A DNA stretch of 8,139 bases, taken from Pseudomonas sp. (GTDB taxonomy: Bacteria; Pseudomonadota; Gammaproteobacteria; Pseudomonadales; Pseudomonadaceae). Shown piece by piece: positions 1 to 6,915 of the stretch. The notes beneath the pieces were generated by a model, which saw nothing but the letters and a program-made list of their open reading frames with translations, did not search any database and was not told where the DNA came from. The position numbers and the translations under genes are program-made. The DNA is taken from positions 1 to 8,139 of the forward strand of contig JARDZH010000058.1 of the NCBI GenBank assembly GCA_029240955.1. The letters run 5' to 3'. Within the stretch, counting starts at the first letter, position 1. Each line of letters starts with the position of its first letter.

Positions 1-337
1 CCACGCCATTGAGCAGCGCGCCGACACCCGGCGAGTGCACTTCAACGCCGATGAAATCCTGATCCGGTGCCGCGGCGGCCATTTCCAACAGGGAATGGCC
101 CATGCCAAAACCGATTTCCAGCGTACGCGGCGCACTGCGACCGAACACCTGATCGAAATCCACAGACGCATCTGTCAGCGAAAGGCCGAATTTCGGCCGC
201 CCCTGATCCAGGCCCCGCTGCTGGCCTTCGGTCATGCGGCCTGCGCGCATCACGAAGCTCTTGATGCGGCGGTGCTGGCGCTCTTCGCCTTCTTCGGTAG
301 CAGGCGACTCTGGGTGCGGAACGTGCGAATCAGTCAT
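1..337 (-). CDS. trmB: tRNA (guanine-N7-)-methyltransferase TrmB, N-terminal part (cut by window edge)
   Basis: Class I SAM-dependent methyltransferase that forms m7G at position 46 in the variable loop of tRNAs, in the cytoplasm. The first 112 codons are visible; the gene starts at the ATG ending at 337 and runs off the left edge, so the catalytic C-terminal half is outside. After a charged, poorly conserved N-terminus comes the TrmB-typical stretch [17 protein letters not shown] (about residues 27-43). The SAM motif [12 protein letters not shown] is at residues 73-83, and [11 protein letters not shown] (95-105) is the usual acidic strand contacting the SAM ribose. The start lies only 10 bases after the thiG stop and its ribosome-binding site (TAAGAG) overlaps that stop, so trmB is probably co-transcribed with and perhaps translationally coupled to thiG. 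The family call is secure; the pairing with thiamine genes reflects gene order, not a known pathway link. Confidence 0.93.
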   Translation of the reverse strand, partial: MTDSHVPHPESPATEEGEERQHRRIKSFVMRAGRMTEGQQRGLDQGRPKFGLSLTDASVDFDQVFGRSAPRTLEIGFGMGHSLLEMAAAAPDQDFIGVEVHSPGVGALLNGV

Positions 338-347
338 CAACGGGCTC

Positions 348-1142
348 TTACTTGATCAGGCCATCCAGCGGCGAAGACGCGCTGGCATAGAGTTTTCGAG
401 GCATGCGCCCGGCGAGGTACGCCAGACGACCAGCAATTACAGCGTGCTTCATGGCTTCAGCCATCATGATCGGCTGCTGGGCATGGGCGATAGCCGAGTT
501 CATCAGCACGGCTTCACAGCCCAGCTCCATGGCAATGGTAGCGTCGGAAGCGGTGCCGACACCGGCATCGACCAGCACCGGCACTTTGGTTTCTTCGAGG
601 ATGATCTGCAGGTTGTACGGGTTGCAGATCCCAAGACCGCTGCCGATCAGGCCAGCCAGCGGCATGATCGCGATGCAGCCGATTTCTGCCAGCTGACGCG
701 CCACGATAGGGTCATCGCTGGTGTAGACCATCACATCAAAACCGTCCTTGACCAGCACTTCGGCGGCCTTGAGGGTTTCGATGACATTGGGAAACAGCGT
801 CTTCTGATCGGCGAGGACTTCCAGCTTCACCAGATTGCGGCCGTCGAGCAGCTCACGGGACAAGCGGCACGTGCGAACCGCTTCGGTGGCATCGAAGCAA
901 CCGGCGGTGTTCGGCAGAATGGTGTAGCGATCCGGCGGCAGCACGTCCAGCAGGTTCGGCTCGCCCGGGTTCTGGCCCAGGTTGGTCCGCCGCACGGCAA
1001 CGGTCACGATTTCGGCACCCGAAGCCTCGATCGCCAGACGGGTCTGCTCCATGTCCGCATATTTGCCAGTACCGACCAGCAGGCGTGATTCAAAGGTCCG
1101 ACCGGCCAGAACGAAAGGCTTGTCGCTGCGTACATTGCTCAT
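348..1142 (-). CDS. thiG: Thiazole synthase ThiG
   Basis: Builds the thiazole phosphate moiety of thiamine from 1-deoxy-D-xylulose 5-phosphate, a glycine-derived imine (dehydroglycine) and sulfur delivered by ThiS thiocarboxylate; cytoplasmic (beta/alpha)8 barrel enzyme. The protein is 264 residues, the normal length. Visible family marks: [14 protein letters not shown] near residues 17-30, PNTAGC (77-82), VKLEVL (105-110) with Lys106 as the expected Schiff-base lysine and Glu108 next to it, [11 protein letters not shown] (191-201) and the phosphate-binding MNSAIA (214-219). The start is supported by AGAGGA about 6 bases upstream. It lies 63 bases downstream of thiS, its sulfur-carrier partner, and just ahead of trmB. 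Nothing looks damaged: no frameshift and no missing key residue. The catalytic assignments are by analogy with the Bacillus enzyme. Confidence 0.97.
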   Translation of the reverse strand: MSNVRSDKPFVLAGRTFESRLLVGTGKYADMEQTRLAIEASGAEIVTVAVRRTNLGQNPGEPNLLDVLPPDRYTILPNTAGCFDATEAVRTCRLSRELLDGRNLVKLEVLADQKTLFPNVIETLKAAEVLVKDGFDVMVYTSDDPIVARQLAEIGCIAIMPLAGLIGSGLGICNPYNLQIILEETKVPVLVDAGVGTASDATIAMELGCEAVLMNSAIAHAQQPIMMAEAMKHAVIAGRLAYLAGRMPRKLYASASSPLDGLIK

Positions 1143-1205
1143 CGGGAATCCTCTTCAACAAGATGTGAGTCGTTGCTCTGCGGCCTGGATCAAGTTTCTG
1201 CCTGA

Positions 1206-1406
1206 TCAACCGCCGCCGATGGCGTGAACCACTTCGACCTGATCGCCTTCGGACAATACCGTCGACTCATGCTGGCTGCGCGGCACGATATCCAGGTTCA
1301 GCTCCACCGCAACCCGACGTCCGACGAGGTCCAGACGGGTCAACAATGCCGAGACGGTATCGCCGTCGGCCAACTCAAAGGATTCACCGTTCAACTGAAT
1401 GCGCAT
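1206..1406 (-). CDS. thiS: Sulfur carrier protein ThiS
   Basis: Small ubiquitin-fold protein of 66 residues. Its C-terminal glycine is adenylated and converted to a thiocarboxylate, which donates sulfur to ThiG for thiazole formation. The sequence begins MRIQLNGESFEL, has the beta-grasp core with VAVELNLDIVPR (residues 32-43), and ends HAIGGG; the terminal Gly-Gly is the activation site and is intact. A beta-grasp protein of this length directly ahead of thiG leaves little doubt. No clear Shine-Dalgarno sequence precedes the ATG at 1404-1406. Two ATGs slightly upstream (around 1417-1423) are out of frame with it, so they are not alternative starts. A sigma70-like promoter sits at 1438-1466, giving a leader of about 25 bases, too short for a TPP riboswitch. 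Confidence 0.95.
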   Translation of the reverse strand: MRIQLNGESFELADGDTVSALLTRLDLVGRRVAVELNLDIVPRSQHESTVLSEGDQVEVVHAIGGG

Positions 1407-1437
1407 GCGAGAGCAGCCATCATTTTAAGGGGCCAGC

Positions 1438-1466
1438 ATTCTAGCCCGATCAGTCAGGATGACCAA
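1438..1466 (-). promoter_or_regulatory. Putative sigma70 promoter for thiS-thiG-trmB
   Basis: Read on the minus strand, TTGGTC (1461-1466) is followed after exactly 17 bases by TAGAAT (1438-1443). The -10 box differs from TATAAT at one position; the -35 keeps only the TTG half. The predicted transcription start is near 1431, about 25 bases before thiS. It lies in the short gap behind the DUF423 gene, where I see no T-run terminator, so some read-through from DUF423 is also possible. Confidence 0.55.
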
Positions 1467-1502
1467 GGCTAAGCCACGCCATTCGTCTCGGGCTGGCGAG
1501 CT

Positions 1503-1883
1503 TTACGCTGTCCCACCGAGCCGCCAGGCAGCCAGACCGAGCAACGCCCAACCGACCAGAAACGCCAGGCCGCCAAACGGCGTGACGATTCCCAGCTTGC
1601 TGAAGCCAGTCAGCGTCAGTATGTACAGGCTGCCTGAAAACAGCAGAACGCCCAGCGCAAAGGAAAAGCCGGCCCAGGTCACGAGCCTTCCAGGCAATTG
1701 CGCGGCGAGCACGGCCACGCCGAGCAGCGCCAAGGCATGAACCAGTTGGTAGAGCACACCTGTGTGGAAGATCGCCAGGTATTCCGGGCTCAGGCGGTTC
1801 TTGAGGCCGTGAGCGGCGAAGGCACCCAGCCCAACGCCTGTGAAGCCGAAAAAGGCAGCCAGCATCAAAAAGCTACGAAGCAT
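1503..1883 (-). CDS. DUF423 family small integral membrane protein
   Basis: A 126-residue, very hydrophobic protein of the DUF423 (YwdK/YgdD-like) family; its biochemical role is not established. About four membrane segments are seen, near residues 2-24, 43-63, 70-92 and 98-121. Family-typical patches are GAFAAHGLK (20-28), FHTGVLYQLVHALALL (39-54), FSGSLYIL (82-89) and TPFGGLAFLVGW (101-112). I chose the ATG at 1881-1883 because GGGAG lies about 6 bases upstream and the protein then begins MLRSFLMLAA, as in relatives. A TTG nine codons further up (1908-1910) keeps the frame open but has no good ribosome-binding site and adds residues unlike the family. The gene is divergent from mtgA across 80 bases and lies upstream of thiS on the same strand. 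Confidence 0.9.
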   Translation of the reverse strand: MLRSFLMLAAFFGFTGVGLGAFAAHGLKNRLSPEYLAIFHTGVLYQLVHALALLGVAVLAAQLPGRLVTWAGFSFALGVLLFSGSLYILTLTGFSKLGIVTPFGGLAFLVGWALLGLAAWRLGGTA

Positions 1884-1924
1884 CAGGGTCTCCCGGGAAA
1901 AATCGTTCAAAGGCGCACGGTCTG

Positions 1925-1930
1925 TATAAT
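1925..1930 (+). promoter_or_regulatory. Putative -10 box of the mtgA promoter
   Basis: A perfect TATAAT lies 33 bases before the mtgA start, immediately preceded by TG. No convincing -35 hexamer is found 16-18 bases upstream (ATCGTT at 1902-1907 is the position for a 17-base spacer). The predicted start near 1937 would give a leader of about 27 bases. The complementary strand reads ATTATACA, so the same AT-rich core could also serve a divergent DUF423 promoter, though no good -35 is visible for it either. A small CCCG/CGGG hairpin (1933-1945) follows at the start of the leader. Confidence 0.55.
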
Positions 1931-1963
1931 GGCCCGCTCAACGGGTTCGGCCAAGCCATCTCT

Positions 1964-2674
1964 ATGCTGCAGTCTCTCTTGCTCCGTGTCTTCAAGGTCC
2001 TGCTGTGGTTCGCAGCGGGCAGTTTCGTTCTGGTTCTGGCGCTGCGCTGGGTTCCGCCGCCTGGTACGGCCTTGATGGTCGAGCGCAAGATCGAGTCCTG
2101 GTTCGACGGCCAGCCCATCGACCTGCAGCGCACCTGGCAACCCTGGGACAAGATTGCCGACAGCCTCAAGGTGGCGGTCGTCGCCGGTGAAGATCAGAAA
2201 TTCGCCGAGCATTGGGGCTTTGACGTCGATGCCATTCAAGCGGCGATCCTGCACAACGAACGTGGCGGCTCGATACGCGGCGCCAGTACGTTGAGCCAGC
2301 AGGTTTCGAAGAATCTCTTCCTGTGGTCCGGCCGCAGCTATGTGCGCAAGGCGCTGGAGGCTTGGTTTACGCTGCTGATCGAGCTGCTGTGGTCCAAGGA
2401 GCGAATCCTTGAGGTGTACCTGAACAGCGTCGAGTGGGACGAAGGTGTATTCGGCGCACAGGCTGCGGCCCAGCACCACTTCGGCGTCAACGCCAGTGCT
2501 CTGAGCACCCAGCAATCGAGTTATCTGGCGGCGGTTCTGCCCAATCCTCGTCAATGGAGCGCCAGCCGTCCCGGCAGCTACGTGTCACGCCGTGCTGGCT
2601 GGATTCGCCAACAGATGCGGCAATTGGGTGGCGAAGGATATCTGGCAGGGTTGAACCACAGCCGCAGGTTTTGA
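1964..2674 (+). CDS. mtgA: Monofunctional biosynthetic peptidoglycan transglycosylase MtgA
   Basis: Membrane-anchored GT51 enzyme that polymerises lipid II into glycan strands on the periplasmic face, without a transpeptidase domain. The 236-residue length is normal for the family. One N-terminal membrane anchor (about residues 6-29) is followed by the GT51 motifs in order: AGEDQKFAEHWGFD (74-87, catalytic Glu76), GASTLSQQVSKNLFL (106-120), RKALEAW (128-134, probable second catalytic Glu132), SKERILEVYLN (144-154) and AQAAAQHHFG (165-174). The last motif has HHFG where many relatives have YFG. The ATG at 1964 gives the standard N-terminus, but no Shine-Dalgarno sequence is visible before it. 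A TATAAT lies 33 bases upstream. The gene ends convergently with rpoH and shares its terminator. Confidence 0.96.
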   Translation: MLQSLLLRVFKVLLWFAAGSFVLVLALRWVPPPGTALMVERKIESWFDGQPIDLQRTWQPWDKIADSLKVAVVAGEDQKFAEHWGFDVDAIQAAILHNERGGSIRGASTLSQQVSKNLFLWSGRSYVRKALEAWFTLLIELLWSKERILEVYLNSVEWDEGVFGAQAAAQHHFGVNASALSTQQSSYLAAVLPNPRQWSASRPGSYVSRRAGWIRQQMRQLGGEGYLAGLNHSRRF

Positions 2675-2695
2675 TGGCGGCACAACGCTCAAACA

Positions 2696-2724
2696 AAAAC
2701 GCCCCGACATGATCGGGGCGTTTT
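2696..2724. terminator. Bidirectional intrinsic terminator between mtgA and rpoH
   Basis: A perfect 12-bp inverted repeat: AAAACGCCCCGA (2696-2707), loop CATGA (2708-2712), TCGGGGCGTTTT (2713-2724). The GC-rich core is flanked by an A-run on one side and a T-run on the other, so it works as a Rho-independent hairpin in both directions. It lies 22 bases after the mtgA stop and 16 bases after the rpoH stop, and must end both convergent transcripts. Confidence 0.93.
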
Positions 2725-2739
2725 GCATTACCGGGTGCG

Positions 2740-3594
<855 letters not shown>

Positions 3595-3603
3595 ACGAAA
3601 AAA

Positions 3604-3608
3604 CCTCC
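3604..3608 (-). promoter_or_regulatory. Strong ribosome-binding site fixing the rpoH start
   Basis: Minus-strand GGAGG followed by TTTTTTCGT (9 bases) and the rpoH ATG. It is the best Shine-Dalgarno in the neighbourhood and rules out the longer frame that begins at 3699. Overlapping it, GAGGTT (3602-3607) is the exact complement of AACCTC at codons 16-17 of rpoH (3544-3549), which could hide the site in the mRNA. Confidence 0.85.
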
Positions 3609-3641
3609 GACTCACATGACTCGTGCAGTTGAGCACCCCAA

Positions 3642-3668
3642 ATTGACTGGGAACCGCTAGACAAGTTC
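3642..3668 (-). promoter_or_regulatory. Putative sigmaE/AlgU-type promoter of rpoH
   Basis: Minus-strand GAACTT (3663-3668), preceded by GG, is followed after 16 bases by TCAAT (3642-3646). This fits the extracytoplasmic-function sigmaE/AlgU consensus (GAACTT, 16-17 bases, TCTGA or TCAAA). The E. coli rpoH P3 promoter and a P. aeruginosa rpoH promoter are known to be of this type. The predicted start is near 3635, giving a leader of about 40 bases. A TTGACT hexamer at 3682-3687 could be a -35 for a housekeeping promoter, but the element 17 bases on (TTGTCT) is poor. Confidence 0.72.
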
Positions 3669-3671
3669 CCA
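3648..3671. repeat. Inverted repeat overlapping the rpoH promoter
   Basis: TGGGAAC (3648-3654) and GTTCCCA (3665-3671) form perfect 7-base arms around a 10-base spacer. The right arm covers most of the sigmaE-like -35 box. An outer imperfect pair, CCAAATTGAC (3638-3647) and GTCAATTGG (3683-3691), encloses it. The layout could be an operator or a cruciform-prone site; it may also be chance, since the -35 sequence itself supplies one arm. Confidence 0.6.
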
Positions 3672-3707
3672 CAGCTTCATGAGTCAATTGGTGAAACAAA
3701 ATTTAGC

Positions 3708-4736
3708 TTATCGTGGCGCCAGCTCTCGCAAATGGCGGGCGACCGCAATCCAAGCACCGATATACCCTAACAACACCGCCCCTAGCAAGAGCGAAAGACC
3801 GTCACCAGCCGGGACGCCGTCCAGTGCGAAGTCGCTACCGTACAACCCTGCCAGACCTGTGACCGCACCGTTGAGCCAGTTCAGGCCGTAAGCCAGTACA
3901 CCCCAGGACAGGAGCCCGGCACCGAAGCCGTACAACGCACCCATATAAAGGAAAGGTCTGCGCACATAGCTGTCGGTGCCACCGACCAGCTTGATGACTT
4001 CGATTTCGGTACGACGGTTTTCGATGTGCAGCCGGATGGTGTTGCCAATGACCAACAGCAAAGCCGAGACCAATAGAACCGTCAAGCCGAACACAAAGCG
4101 ATCGCCCAGCTTGAGAATCGCTGCCAGACGTTCGACCCAGACCAGATCGAGCTGAGCCTGCTGCACTTTCGGCAGCTCGGCGAGCCGGGTGCGCAGTGCT
4201 TCGAGCGCTGGCTTGTCCACTTCATCCGGCGTCACGACGACCACGCCCGGCAGCGGGTTATCGGGCAGTTCCTTGAGCGCTTCGCCCAGACCCGACTGCT
4301 GCTGGAACTCGTTGAGCGCCTGTTCGCTGCTGATGTATTCCGCTTGCGCTACACCGGGCATGGCCTGGATTTCGTCGCGCAGGCGGGTTCCGTCAGCGCT
4401 GCTCGCGTCCAGATTCAGATAGATCGAGATCTGGGCCGCACGCTGCCAAGACCCACCGAGACGCTCGACGTTGCTCAGCAGCAACGAAAGCCCCATCGGC
4501 AGGCTCAAGGCACTCGCCATCACCAGACACGTAAAGAAGCTGCCAATGGGCTGCTTGCCCAAGCGACGCAAACTGTCCGCCATGCTGGTGCGGTGGCTTT
4601 CCAGCCATGCACCCAGCAGAGTTTTGAAGTCCGGACCGTCGTCGTCATGGTCATGCCGCTGTTTCTTTTTCGGAGCCGGATCGGCGGCCTTTGGCGCTAC
4701 GCGCTCGGACACCTTGGGACTGCGTGTAGCACTCAT
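3708..4736 (-). CDS. ftsX: Cell division ABC-type protein FtsX
   Basis: Inner-membrane partner of FtsE in the divisome. FtsEX does not act as a classical transporter; ATP hydrolysis by FtsE is relayed through FtsX to periplasmic activators of septal peptidoglycan amidases. The 342-residue protein has a long charged cytoplasmic N-terminus with a His/Asp-rich patch (KKKQRHDHDDDGPD, 23-36), a first membrane segment (about 65-88), a periplasmic domain (about 95-205) and three further segments (about 213-232, 263-287, 313-335). The conserved cytoplasmic loop RRTEIEVIKLVGGTDSYVRRP (241-261) is where FtsE is expected to dock. The start overlaps the ftsE stop by four bases (ATGA), with GGGGAGG about 7 bases upstream inside ftsE, so translation is coupled. 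It is the last gene of the ftsY-ftsE-ftsX operon; no hairpin terminator is visible after it. Confidence 0.97.
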   Translation of the reverse strand: MSATRSPKVSERVAPKAADPAPKKKQRHDHDDDGPDFKTLLGAWLESHRTSMADSLRRLGKQPIGSFFTCLVMASALSLPMGLSLLLSNVERLGGSWQRAAQISIYLNLDASSADGTRLRDEIQAMPGVAQAEYISSEQALNEFQQQSGLGEALKELPDNPLPGVVVVTPDEVDKPALEALRTRLAELPKVQQAQLDLVWVERLAAILKLGDRFVFGLTVLLVSALLLVIGNTIRLHIENRRTEIEVIKLVGGTDSYVRRPFLYMGALYGFGAGLLSWGVLAYGLNWLNGAVTGLAGLYGSDFALDGVPAGDGLSLLLGAVLLGYIGAWIAVARHLRELAPR

Positions 4737-5404
4737 ACCCCGGCCTCCCCGTCGCCGATCAGACGACCGCGTTGCAGGGTCAGCATGCGGTGGCGCATGC
4801 GGGCGATCAACGCCAGGTCGTGGCTGGCGATCAGCACGCTGGTCCCCAGCCGGTTGATGTCTTCGAAGACGCCCATGATTTCCGCCGCCAGACGTGGGTC
4901 GAGGTTACCGGTAGGTTCGTCGGCCAACAGCAAGGCAGGTCGGTGAACGATAGCGCGGGCGATGCCGACGCGCTGCTGCTGGCCGGTGGACAGGTCGCCG
5001 GGATACAGCTCGGCCTTGTCGGACAGCGCAACTCGCTCCAGCGCCGAATCGACACGCTTGAGAATCTCGGCCTTGGACAGACCGAGAATCTGCAGAGGCA
5101 ACGCAACGTTGTTGAACACGGTGCGATCGAACAGCAACTGGTGGTTCTGAAACACCACGCCGATCTGGCGACGCAGAAACGGGATCTGCGCATTGCTGAT
5201 CTGCCCCAGATCCTGACCAGCCAGCATCAGCTTGCCGGTGGTGGGACGTTCCATAGCGAGCAGCAGGCGAAGCAGCGTGCTTTTGCCCGCGCCGGAATGC
5301 CCGGTCACGAACAGAAATTCGCCGCGACGCACTCGAAAGCTCAGTTCATGCAGTCCGACGTGTCCGTTCGGATAGCGCTTACCGACCTGTTCGAACCGGA
5401 TCAT
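4733..5404 (-). CDS. ftsE: Cell division ATP-binding protein FtsE
   Basis: ABC ATPase that pairs with FtsX at the division septum and couples ATP turnover to activation of peptidoglycan hydrolases. The 223 residues show all ABC motifs: Walker A GHSGAGKST (35-43), Q-loop Gln86 in GVVFQNHQLL, signature LSTGQQQR (138-145), Walker B ALLLADEPTGNLD (157-169) and switch His195 in ASHD. The signature reads LSTGQ instead of the more usual LSGGE/Q; I believe this is common in Pseudomonas FtsE and not a defect. Both ends overlap neighbours by four bases (ATGA): the start lies within the ftsY stop and the stop within the ftsX start. GGGAG lies about 5 bases before its ATG, inside ftsY. The tight coupling fits equal production of FtsE and FtsX. 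Confidence 0.97.
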   Translation of the reverse strand: MIRFEQVGKRYPNGHVGLHELSFRVRRGEFLFVTGHSGAGKSTLLRLLLAMERPTTGKLMLAGQDLGQISNAQIPFLRRQIGVVFQNHQLLFDRTVFNNVALPLQILGLSKAEILKRVDSALERVALSDKAELYPGDLSTGQQQRVGIARAIVHRPALLLADEPTGNLDPRLAAEIMGVFEDINRLGTSVLIASHDLALIARMRHRMLTLQRGRLIGDGEAGV

Positions 5405-6915
5405 GTACGCTCCCGCTCCGCAAACAGTGCCTGAACGAAGGGTTCGGCTTCGAAAGTGCGCAGATCGTCGATACCTTCGCCAACGCCGATGTAACGGATC
5501 GGCAAACCGAACTGCTTGGCCAGCGCGAAGATTACGCCGCCCTTGGCCGTGCCATCGAGTTTAGTCAGCGCCAGCCCGGTCAGAGCGACCGTCTGGTTGA
5601 ATTGCTTGGCCTGATTGATGGCGTTCTGACCAGTACCTGCGTCGAGCACCAGCAGCACTTCGTGCGGCGCTTCGACGTCGAGTTTACCGATCACGCGGCG
5701 AACCTTCTTCAGCTCTTCCATCAGGTTGTCTTTGGTGTGCAGACGGCCAGCCGTGTCGGCGATCAGAACGTCGACACCGCGCGCCTTGGCGGCCTGGACA
5801 GCGTCGAAGATCACCGAAGCAGAGTCGGCACCGGTGTGCTGAGCGATGACCGGAATCTGATTGCGCTCGCCCCAGACCTGCAATTGTTCGACGGCAGCGG
5901 CGCGGAAGGTATCGCCCGCTGCCAGCATGACTTTCTTGCCCTCGAGCTGCAGCTTCTTGGCCAGCTTGCCAATGGTGGTGGTCTTGCCCGCACCGTTGAC
6001 GCCCACGACCAGAATGACATACGGCTTGTGCTCGGCCTTGATGACCAGCGGCTGCTCGACCGGCTTGAGCATCGCTGCCAGTTCGGCCTGCAACGAGGTG
6101 TACAACGCCTGCGCATCGGTCAGCTGTTTGCGGGCGACCTTCTGAGTCAGGCTCTGAATGATCACCGACGTGGCCTCGACGCCGACGTCAGCGGTCAGCA
6201 GGCGGGTTTCGATCTCTTCAAGCAAATCGTCATCAATGGCCTTCTTGCCCAGGAACAGGCTCGCCATGCCTTCGCCGATACTGGCACTGGTCTTGGACAA
6301 GCCCTGCTTCAGACGTGCGAAAAAGCCTACCTTGGCAGCCTCGGTTTCCGGAATGACAGGCACGACAGACGCGGCTATCGGCTCGACCACAGGTTCCTGA
6401 GCTGCTGCGGGCTGCTCGACAACCGCCGGGGCCACTGGCTCTGGCGCAACCAGCACTGGCTCGGGCACGCTGACCGGCACGATATCAAGCGGTGGCTCGG
6501 GTTGCGGTTCCGGCTCGACGCGGGCCTGGGGCTCAATGATCGGCTCAGGCACCGGCTGTGGAGCCGAATGTACATGCGCGTGCTCGGGAATCGGCGGCGG
6601 AGTACGAGGCTCAAGCTCATCGATCAGCGCGACCGACTCATCGGCCACCGGCAACGTCAGCCAAGGCTGCGCGGCCGGCTCGCCCGGCGGAACCGGTGCG
6701 TGCGGCTCGGCTGCCGTTGGCGCAACCGACGGTTCGACGGCCTGCGGTTGAGGTTCTGCGAGCGGCGGTGCTTCCGCGACGCGCTCAGGCTCGGTTACAG
6801 GAAGTTCTTCGGGCTGCGGCTCGGCTTGCTGCGGCTTCTTGCGCCACCACCCGAACAGGCCTTTCTTCTCGCCAGCCGGGGCTGGGTTCTTCTTGTCGTC
6901 GTTGGAACCAAACAT
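5401..6915 (-). CDS. ftsY: Signal recognition particle receptor FtsY
   Basis: SRP-family GTPase that docks ribosome-nascent chain-SRP complexes at the inner membrane and hands them to SecYEG. It is 504 residues. The N-terminal A domain (about 1-190) starts with a membrane-targeting patch, KKGLFGWWRKKP (17-28), followed by a long low-complexity Pro/Glu/Ala/Val stretch. The second amphipathic targeting region, VGFFARLKQGLSKTSASIG (196-214), leads into the N domain. G-domain motifs are GVNGAGKTTT (305-314), DTFRAAAVEQL (335-345), DTAGR (387-391), TKLDGTAKGG (451-460) and GVGEGIDDLRTFE (477-489). The start MFGSNDDKK is the Pseudomonas norm, but no Shine-Dalgarno is seen; the bases just before the ATG read CCTCC. 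First gene of the ftsYEX operon, divergent from an M16 protease. Confidence 0.97.
   Translation of the reverse strand: MFGSNDDKKNPAPAGEKKGLFGWWRKKPQQAEPQPEELPVTEPERVAEAPPLAEPQPQAVEPSVAPTAAEPHAPVPPGEPAAQPWLTLPVADESVALIDELEPRTPPPIPEHAHVHSAPQPVPEPIIEPQARVEPEPQPEPPLDIVPVSVPEPVLVAPEPVAPAVVEQPAAAQEPVVEPIAASVVPVIPETEAAKVGFFARLKQGLSKTSASIGEGMASLFLGKKAIDDDLLEEIETRLLTADVGVEATSVIIQSLTQKVARKQLTDAQALYTSLQAELAAMLKPVEQPLVIKAEHKPYVILVVGVNGAGKTTTIGKLAKKLQLEGKKVMLAAGDTFRAAAVEQLQVWGERNQIPVIAQHTGADSASVIFDAVQAAKARGVDVLIADTAGRLHTKDNLMEELKKVRRVIGKLDVEAPHEVLLVLDAGTGQNAINQAKQFNQTVALTGLALTKLDGTAKGGVIFALAKQFGLPIRYIGVGEGIDDLRTFEAEPFVQALFAERERT

Noticed and set aside
138..145. FtsE signature LSTGQ as a broken ABC motif (residue numbers of FtsE)
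   Set aside because: Substitution of the first Gly is mild, the rest of the motif and all other ABC residues are intact, and I recall the same variant in other Pseudomonas FtsE proteins.
234..1088. 284-codon open frame on the plus strand opposite thiG
   Set aside because: The composition (His/Gln/Arg-rich) is typical of an antisense shadow, and thiG on the other strand is unambiguous.
1467..1502. Possible terminator behind DUF423
   Set aside because: Only short 3-4 base stems (for example GGC/GCC) without a T-run; not enough for an intrinsic terminator.
1884..1910. Upstream TTG start for the DUF423 protein
   Set aside because: No good ribosome-binding site precedes it, while GGGAG stands before the ATG at 1883, which gives the family-typical start.
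1907..2554. 215-codon minus-strand open frame opposite mtgA
   Set aside because: mtgA on the plus strand carries all GT51 motifs; the antisense frame has no recognisable content.
3595..3699. 35-codon N-terminal extension of rpoH
   Set aside because: The ATG at 3594 has a strong GGAGG and yields the standard 284-residue protein; the extension overlaps the promoter region.
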